Shown one piece after another: positions 7,387-11,358 of a stretch of DNA of 11,358 nt (within the stretch, counting starts at the first letter, position 1; each line of letters opens with the position of its first letter). The notes under the pieces are model-generated. The model was not told the DNA's origin and did not search any database. It worked only from the letters and a program-made list of their open reading frames with translations. The translations under genes were made by a program, and so were the position numbers. Source of the stretch: Gymnopus androsaceus JB14 (Eukaryota > Basidiomycota > Agaricomycetes > Agaricales > Omphalotaceae); contig ML770131.1 in assembly GCA_009733575.1 (NCBI GenBank), positions 1-11,358 on the forward strand, written 5' to 3'.

Positions 7387-7409
7387 CCGGATCCGGACTC
7401 GTGTCCATC
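7387..7409 (-). repeat. right terminal inverted repeat of the outer element
   Basis: This is the inverted partner of 3586-3608 (22 of 23 bases). It abuts the first readable NACHT gene sequence at about 7410. Confidence 0.6.
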
Positions 7410-7410
7410 T

Positions 7411-7871
7411 TTACTGCAAACAGTGGAGTGTGCCTATTTTTTGCAGCATTACATGGAGCAAACCAGTTTCCGTGAGCTTTTCCCTTATGCCTTTGATGAT
7501 CTACAAAGTTGACAATATTTTTCTAGTTAAAAGAGCTATAAAGGGTATCATTTCCAACATTGATGAGAAGATTAATACATACACAACCAAAATGGATAAA
7601 CTCATGAAGGCATTCAAAGATCAGTCCATAGCCCAGATTGATATCACTGTTGTACATGTATATGACATGGTTCAGGAGATCAGTGTGTTAAATGGTCATT
7701 GTTCTTGAATCTCATGAACTAACATGAGTTTGTAGGAAATGATCTCAAGTTAGGCACATTGAAACCAGTTGATGGAGCCAGTGTTCAACAAGATGAAATG
7801 TGTCTAGAAAATACTCGGGTTGAAATCATTTATGAAATATCTGCTTGGATTAACAGCATAGGAGATGAAGT
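7411..7871 (+). pseudogene. NACHT/STAND (NLR-like) gene fragment, N-terminal part
   Basis: The reading frame includes FLVKRAIKGIISNIDEKINT and KMDKLMKAFKDQSIAQIDIT, a helical stretch typical of the region before the NACHT domain. A 53-bp intron (7683-7735, GTGTGT...TTTGTAG, with ACTAAC branch-like sequence) joins it in frame to LGTLKPVDGASV and CLENTRVEIIYEISAWINSI. The C-x2-TR-x3-I-x2-I-x2-W signature is what precedes the P-loop strand (IFWL.G.AG.GKS) in basidiomycete NACHT proteins, which act as intracellular sensors in self/non-self recognition. The P-loop is missing because a copia LTR starts at 7872, just after GDE. A TTTTTTGCAG at 7437-7446 may be the acceptor of an upstream intron. The left side is cut by the outer element. 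Family assignment is by motif memory only. Confidence 0.6.
7683..7735 (+). other. short spliceosomal intron in the NACHT fragment
   Basis: The donor is GTGTGT, a branch-like CTAAC lies about 16 bases before the acceptor, and the acceptor is TTTGTAG. Removing it bypasses the TGA at 7706-7708 and keeps the frame (phase 1). A shorter alternative donor at 7695 is also in frame. Confidence 0.55.
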
Positions 7872-7918
7872 TGTTGGAATATCAAAGGTAAATATATCTT
7901 ATTGAACTATACATGGAA

Positions 7919-8080
7919 CGCTTTCTCGTAGTCTCCACTTGTTTGTATCACCATCCCATGCACTCCACTGTTATCGTCTCGCAGACTCCACTCAGTCTCT
8001 CGTCATATCCACTTGCTTTCTCGCAGTACCCACTTTACCGTATGGACAGTAGCCACACATATTCACACAGTAGCCACTTG
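7919..8080 (+). repeat. degenerate U3 repeats in the copia LTR
   Basis: Variants of TCTCGCAGT-n-CCACTTG occur at 7919-7941, 7975-7995, 7996-8016, 8015-8036, 8046-8058 and 8064-8080. All lie upstream of the TATA box, so they are candidate enhancer or repressor sites. Confidence 0.45.
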
Positions 8081-8108
8081 CCCGGTATATCATTTATACA
8101 TAGGACTG

Positions 8109-8116
8109 TATATAAA
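8109..8116 (+). promoter_or_regulatory. TATA box of the copia LTR
   Basis: TATATAAA lies about 120 bp before the LTR end. Transcription would begin near 8140-8150, leaving a short R/U5. Confidence 0.55.
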
Positions 8117-8235
8117 GCCTAGTACCATATCCTGTAATAACACCGTCATCCCCCATCGATCTGTGTGATTGTTACTACTAAAGTCCTGTGTGGACTTACT
8201 GCTGCTACTTCCTATTTAGGAATGTAACTCTAATA

Positions 8236-8248
8236 GGTTATGGGCCCC
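8236..8248 (+). promoter_or_regulatory. primer-binding site, half-tRNA initiator Met type
   Basis: GGTTATGGGCCCC directly follows the LTR. It is close to the complement of the anticodon stem-loop of initiator tRNA-Met and resembles the internal primer site of Drosophila copia, which uses a tRNA cleaved in the anticodon loop. This supports both the copia assignment and the LTR end. Confidence 0.6.
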
Positions 8249-8331
8249 GGCCTTTTTTTTAATTTAATTTTATTTTATTTAAAATCATATTTATTCGCTA
8301 TTGTGCGTAGGCATATGTTAGCGAACACCTG
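8249..8331 (+). other. AT-rich start of the copia leader
   Basis: An 8-base T run followed by TTTTATTTTATTT-type sequence comes straight after the primer site. It could be the tail of an antisense insertion (poly-A on the minus strand) or simple leader sequence. Confidence 0.3.
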
Positions 8332-9270
8332 TCATATGTAGATATTGTACATATTGTATAATATGTCTGTCCATGTTTGTATATCTGTCCACAACGTAAG
8401 GTTCCCTGGGGATACCTCGATGGGAGATTCCCATCTAACCACAAGGGCTGAATTAAGCATGGCTGTGAGTAGTCCGAGCTGTGGAGGCGTATGGTAAGGT
8501 GAAGATGAATCCCACTTCCCCTGCTCCTTTCCCTCCTTCCTGCGCCCCACTGCAGTCTCTATTACCCCCTTCCCAGGTTCTTTCTCCCTCCACGTTGTAT
8601 ACCTAGATGATTGGGCACATGCCACCACAATGCAGTGATTAACTGCCAACGGGAATCCAGACAATGCTCGCTTTGCTCTACTGTCTAAACCACTGGCCAG
8701 GTGGTCAGTTGGGTGGACTAGTCCCGGCAGTAAGTCCGAGAGCGTAGGATGGACAAGTCCCTGTGTTGGTCCTAGAGCTTCTGACCACGCTGGAAGTTGT
8801 GATGTGCTGGATGGTCACCATGTGTGGTTCCCATAACAGCGCTGGTACAGGCCGGTTCGAGGATGTGACATGAGAGTGGTGTAATGATATGGATGAAACA
8901 CAGTGGCCAAAGGTGGTGGATTGGATTGGGTGGAGTGTGGTCGGTAGTGATCGAAGGAGACAATTGGTCCAAATGGTGTCCGACTGTCAACAGGGAAGTC
9001 CGGCGGCAAGGTAATCCCACTATTCCCCAGCTCCAGAGCATCCTGTGGAGGTAATGTTGTGATTAATGGGCCATCCTGCAAGAAGATGATGGCAAAGAGC
9101 CTTCTGTGTGCTCAGCAGGGTGCGGCTGACAGCCCATCTTCAAGTCCTATGCCCAAAGGTAGCCAGCACGGTGCCCTTGGGTTGCCAGCAAAGCGAAAAA
9201 GCCGCCACGCAAGCGTGGGAATGTCTCGGGATGGTGGTGGTACGGGATCAAGAAGCCTCCGGCCCCAGCC
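8332..9270 (-). pseudogene. long antisense reading frame in the copia leader, unidentified
   Basis: On the minus strand one frame is open from 9270 (after a TAA at 9271-9273) to the TGA at 8332-8334, 313 codons, broken only by TGA at 9112-9114 and 8815-8817. Parts look protein-like, for example IPTLAWRLFRFAGNPRAPCW, LELGNSGITLPPDFPVDSRT, GPIVSFDHYRPH and LSGFPLAVNHCIVVACAQSS. There is no ATG near the beginning, so an upstream exon or start is missing. The minus strand here is C-rich, which lowers the number of stops by chance, and a second frame is also open over 9041-8772. I do not recognise the protein. A captured host-gene fragment is one reading, chance openness the other. Confidence 0.35.
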
Positions 9271-9311
9271 TTAACCATTGATGCATCTATTTGTGGACAT
9301 AACCCTTGTTA

Positions 9312-10253
9312 ATGTCACAATCTAGGCCTACTGCACCAGCAGCTCGCAGAACAGCATCAGGACAAGCCGCCGCCGCAGCATCCAGCAGTAAACCAGCGCC
9401 TCTACCATTACCATTACCAGCCACCGATCCGAAGGCACCTTGCGCTTCGAAATCTCATATAGCGGACAAAGACAAAACCCGCGACAGGTGGTGGAATCCA
9501 AGCAACCAGAAGTGGTTTGTTTGTGCTAAACAGCCTTGCCCAAACCGGTACAATACACCTCACAAGGATACTAAATATACTGCAGAATTACCGGATTACG
9601 CTGATCTACCTGATATTGGTCAGGAACAATTTATCAAAGTTGCAGAAAACGAAAAACAGGAGAAAAGACGTAGTGAACGTCTAGCTGGCAAACAGAAAGC
9701 CGCAGCATCATCCTCATCTAATCCCACTCCAGCACCTACTCCTTCACCAGCTCCAGTTTTGTTATCGAAACAAGAGCCACAGCAAACACCACCTCCACTT
9801 CCACCAAATCCATCTCCACAGCCATCTCCACAGCAAACTCCACAGCCCTTACCAAGTGATCTTCCACAAAGATCTCCGCCCTCATCTCCATCAGATTCAG
9901 GATCTGAATCATCAGGGGCATTTGAATCAGATTCCAATGACAACAATATGTCTAAAGCACTAAAAGCCTTTGATAAGGTTACAACCTTAAAGTCTGATGG
10001 ATCAAACTGGGATACGTGGAAAACTCGAGTGGAATTTGCAGCCAGATCTATTGGCTACCAGCGCTATTTTGAATGGAATCCACATGTGACAATGGATCCA
10101 GACGCAATGCAGAATGATAGAGAGAAGGACAATGACCTTTTGAATGCTATCATTGGCAGATTATTGGATGGAATAATTCCGAAGGTTAAGGGAACTACAA
10201 CAACACAAATGGTGTGGAGGAAAATTTACTTGGCCTCGAATTATTTACGCTGA
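9312..10253 (+). CDS. gag: copia Gag, N-terminal part, ended by a tandem duplication
   Basis: The start is ATG 9312-9314. The protein begins with an Ala/Pro-rich stretch, then DRWWNPSNQKWFVCAKQPC (from residue 58), a basic segment, a long Pro/Gln/Ser-rich linker (about residues 140-205), and from residue 213 the UBN2/DUF4219-type Gag core MSKALKAFDKVTTLKSDGSN-WDTW. The core Met at 9948 is a possible internal or ancestral start, since many copia Gags begin here. The frame is normal as far as QMVW (about residue 300), then shifts by an apparent 2-base insertion and meets a TGA at 10251-10253 just inside the second copy of the duplicated segment. Gag forms the virus-like particle that packages the element RNA. 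Confidence 0.75.
   Translation: MSQSRPTAPAARRTASGQAAAAASSSKPAPLPLPLPATDPKAPCASKSHIADKDKTRDRWWNPSNQKWFVCAKQPCPNRYNTPHKDTKYTAELPDYADLPDIGQEQFIKVAENEKQEKRRSERLAGKQKAAASSSSNPTPAPTPSPAPVLLSKQEPQQTPPPLPPNPSPQPSPQQTPQPLPSDLPQRSPPSSPSDSGSESSGAFESDSNDNNMSKALKAFDKVTTLKSDGSNWDTWKTRVEFAARSIGYQRYFEWNPHVTMDPDAMQNDREKDNDLLNAIIGRLLDGIIPKVKGTTTTQMVWRKIYLASNYLR
9596..10244 (+). repeat. tandem duplication in gag, copy 1
   Basis: This segment starts TTACGCTGATC and repeats from 10245 with an offset of 649 bp. By eye the copies are identical over about 576 bp (9596-10171), then differ by several 1-2 base indels up to 10232, followed by 12 bases (10233-10244) with no match. Confidence 0.85.
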
Positions 10254-11358
10254 TCTACCTGATATTGGTCAGGAACAATTTATCAAAGTTGCAGAAAACG
10301 AAAAACAGGAGAAAAGACGTAGTGAACGTCTAGCTGGCAAACAGAAAGCCGCAGCATCATCCTCATCTAATCCCACTCCAGCACCTACTCCTTCACCAGC
10401 TCCAGTTTTGTTATCGAAACAAGAGCCACAGCAAACACCACCTCCACTTCCACCAAATCCATCTCCACAGCCATCTCCACAGCAAACTCCACAGCCCTTA
10501 CCAAGTGATCTTCCACAAAGATCTCCGCCCTCATCTCCATCAGATTCAGGATCTGAATCATCAGGGGCATTTGAATCAGATTCCAATGACAACAATATGT
10601 CTAAAGCACTAAAAGCCTTTGATAAGGTTACAACCTTAAAGTCTGATGGATCAAACTGGGATACGTGGAAAACTCGAGTGGAATTTGCAGCCAGATCTAT
10701 TGGCTACCAGCGCTATTTTGAATGGAATCCACATGTGACAATGGATCCAGACGCAATGCAGAATGATAGAGAGAAGGACAATGACCTTTTGAATGCTATC
10801 ATTGGCAGATTATTGGATGGAATATTCCGAAGGTATAGGAACTACAACAACACAAAATGGTTGTGGGAAAATTTACTTGCTGATTATGATTCCAAAAACG
10901 CACTCACTGAATCATTTTTGCAAAGGCGACTTCACACTATGCGATGCACGGACCCATCCAAGGTCAATAAACATTTGGACGACATGATCAGCATCCGGGA
11001 CGACCTCACAACAAGAGGAATCGATATTAACGACGATATATTCATCAACACCATTATGTCCTCTGTCCCCGACACCTTCAAAGCCACCATAAACGCATTG
11101 GCTGTTTTCTCTGTGAAAGCAGACAAGAAGCTCAGTCCTGCCGAGCTAATCTCCACCATTCGTGCTGAATCAATGGTACACCAAATGCAACATGATCACA
11201 AGAAGGAATCGGCAAACTATGCCGGTAACAGGGGAAGAGGAGGTTTCCAAGGTCGTGGAAATTCCTTTAGGGGAAATTCCCGAGGCAGAGGCAGAGGCCG
11301 CGGAGGATCAACGAGTCGTCAGGACTCTGTTTGTTATAACTGCGGAGGCAAAGGTCAT
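10243..11358 (+). CDS. gag: copia Gag, second copy and C-terminal part, open at window end
   Basis: The frame starts inside the duplicated segment (ADLPDIG...) and stays open to the last base. It repeats the linker and the Gag core (MSKALKAF at 10597), then continues past the duplication into WENLLADYDSKNALTESFLQ, LDDMISIRDDLTTRGIDIND, NTIMSSVPDTFKATI and a basic RGG-rich tail. It ends at CYNCGGKGH, the first three ligands of a C-x2-C-x4-H-x4-C zinc knuckle, whose last Cys would be just outside. Around 10821-10857 the codons read FRRYRNYNNTKWL where copy 1 reads IPKVKGTTTTQMV, a local out-of-frame patch that returns to frame. There is no own start, so alone it would not be translated from the normal Gag ATG. 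Confidence 0.7.
   Translation, partial: MYADLPDIGQEQFIKVAENEKQEKRRSERLAGKQKAAASSSSNPTPAPTPSPAPVLLSKQEPQQTPPPLPPNPSPQPSPQQTPQPLPSDLPQRSPPSSPSDSGSESSGAFESDSNDNNMSKALKAFDKVTTLKSDGSNWDTWKTRVEFAARSIGYQRYFEWNPHVTMDPDAMQNDREKDNDLLNAIIGRLLDGIFRRYRNYNNTKWLWENLLADYDSKNALTESFLQRRLHTMRCTDPSKVNKHLDDMISIRDDLTTRGIDINDDIFINTIMSSVPDTFKATINALAVFSVKADKKLSPAELISTIRAESMVHQMQHDHKKESANYAGNRGRGGFQGRGNSFRGNSRGRGRGRGGSTSRQDSVCYNCGGKGH
10245..10879 (+). repeat. tandem duplication in gag, copy 2
   Basis: This is the second copy of 9596-10232. It differs only in its last 60 bases (10821-10879), mainly by indels at short homopolymers, and then continues into the rest of gag. Confidence 0.85.

Larger units (their letters stand above)
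3586..7409. mobile_element. outer inverted-repeat element with GC-rich palindromic ends
   Basis: The two ends match in opposite orientation: GATGGACACAAGTCCGGATC (3586-3605, continuing CGG to 3608) against the complement of 7387-7409, with one mismatch in 23. Inside each end is about 150-180 bp dense in GGATCC, GGTACC and GTATACC sites, including CAGGTACCTG and a shared TTTCCCACGGATC block (3676-3688 and 7311-7323). The interior next to them (about 3780-4097 and 6892-7240) is AT-rich with many ACTAGT and AGTACT words. No transposase frame is present. Without the nested element and one TSD copy it would be about 1.04 kb. No convincing target duplication is seen: the left flank ends CTAATGAT or ACTAAT, the right flank begins ATCTTTAC or TTTACT. 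The boundary may therefore be slightly wrong, or the flanks have rearranged. Confidence 0.55.
7872..8235 (+). repeat. 5' LTR of the copia element
   Basis: It begins TGTTGGAATATC, the form common to Ty1/copia LTRs, exactly where the NACHT reading frame stops matching its family. It ends CTCTAATA immediately before the primer-binding site, where CAACA would be expected; two C-to-T changes would explain this. Inside are a set of degenerate U3 repeats and a TATA box. Its partner LTR is not in the window. Confidence 0.6.
7872..11358 (+). mobile_element. Ty1/copia retrotransposon, 5' part
   Basis: In order: LTR (7872-8235), copia-type primer-binding site (8236-8248), a long leader, and gag reaching its zinc knuckle at the window end. 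Protease, integrase, reverse transcriptase and the 3' LTR would lie to the right. The insertion interrupts the NACHT gene; GAAGT (7867-7871) is the candidate target duplication to look for after the 3' LTR. The leader of about 1.08 kb is much longer than usual for copia and may contain foreign sequence. Confidence 0.7.

Noticed and set aside
3586..7409. Outer element flanked by a target duplication
   Set aside because: I compared several possible end points. The left flank (CTAATGAT, ACTAAT) and right flank (ATCTTTAC, TTTACT) do not match, so none is claimed.
7913..8122. 69-codon plus-strand frame
   Set aside because: It falls entirely in the U3 region of the copia LTR and crosses the repeated motifs and the TATA box.
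9059..9274. 71-codon plus-strand frame before gag
   Set aside because: It is low-complexity in composition, ends before gag, and overlaps the longer antisense frame. No support as a gene, though an upstream ORF in the leader cannot be excluded.
9620..10595. Minus-strand Gly/Asp/Cys-rich frames, twice
   Set aside because: They are antisense shadows of the Pro/Ser-rich Gag linker and are duplicated only because the segment is.
1..11358. tRNA, rRNA or other structured RNA genes
   Set aside because: No cloverleaf, rRNA core or riboswitch-like sequence was found. The only tRNA-related sequence is the primer-binding site at 8236.

Overview
This window looks like a piece of transposon-rich chromosome from a filamentous fungus, most likely an Agaricomycete-type basidiomycete. 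The clues are introns of about 45-70 bp with GT...AG ends, the N-terminal part of a fungal NACHT/STAND (NLR-like) gene, a Ty1/copia element with a copia-type half-tRNA primer site, and a nest of non-autonomous DNA transposons. The genus cannot be read from the sequence. Almost nothing here is an intact gene. The content is two LTR retrotransposons running off opposite edges, two nested inverted-repeat elements between them, and the broken genes they landed in.

Layout. (1) 1-2792, minus strand: the 5' part of an LTR retrotransposon, probably Ty3/Gypsy. It has a 647-bp LTR (2146-2792, TGTTACA...TGTAACA), a leader, and a decayed gag that leaves the window at the left edge. The LTR promoter carries two perfect three-box heat-shock elements upstream of a TATA box. 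(2) 2793-3333, minus strand: an unidentified gene with three short introns, cut by the LTR. Diverging from it at 3503 is a zinc-finger-like N-terminus on the plus strand, cut at 3586. (3) 3586-7409: an outer element with GC-rich ends full of GGATCC, GGTACC and CAGGTACCTG palindromes. (4) Nested inside it, 4105-6884: a 2.78-kb element with a 7-bp target duplication (TAAGTGT), a 90-bp terminal inverted repeat with one mismatch, two long opposed arms of a palindromic 49-bp satellite, and a core of 177-bp tandem repeats. Neither element encodes a transposase. (5) 7411-7871, plus strand: a NACHT-family gene fragment that stops where a copia LTR begins.

(6) 7872-11358, plus strand: a Ty1/copia element made of LTR, primer-binding site, an unusually long leader of about 1.08 kb, and gag up to the zinc knuckle, where the window ends. 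The leader holds a 313-codon antisense reading frame interrupted only by two TGA codons. The gag contains a near-perfect 649-bp tandem duplication whose copies disagree only next to the junction, which suggests an assembly artefact.

The elements do not form a pathway. The window records successive insertions: host genes first, then the outer element, the inner element inside it, and the two retrotransposons on the flanks. The points most worth following are the heat-shock promoter in the left LTR, the satellite-armed inverted-repeat element, the antisense frame in the copia leader, and the fact that all six in-frame premature stops in the two decayed frames (gag and antisense) are TGA.
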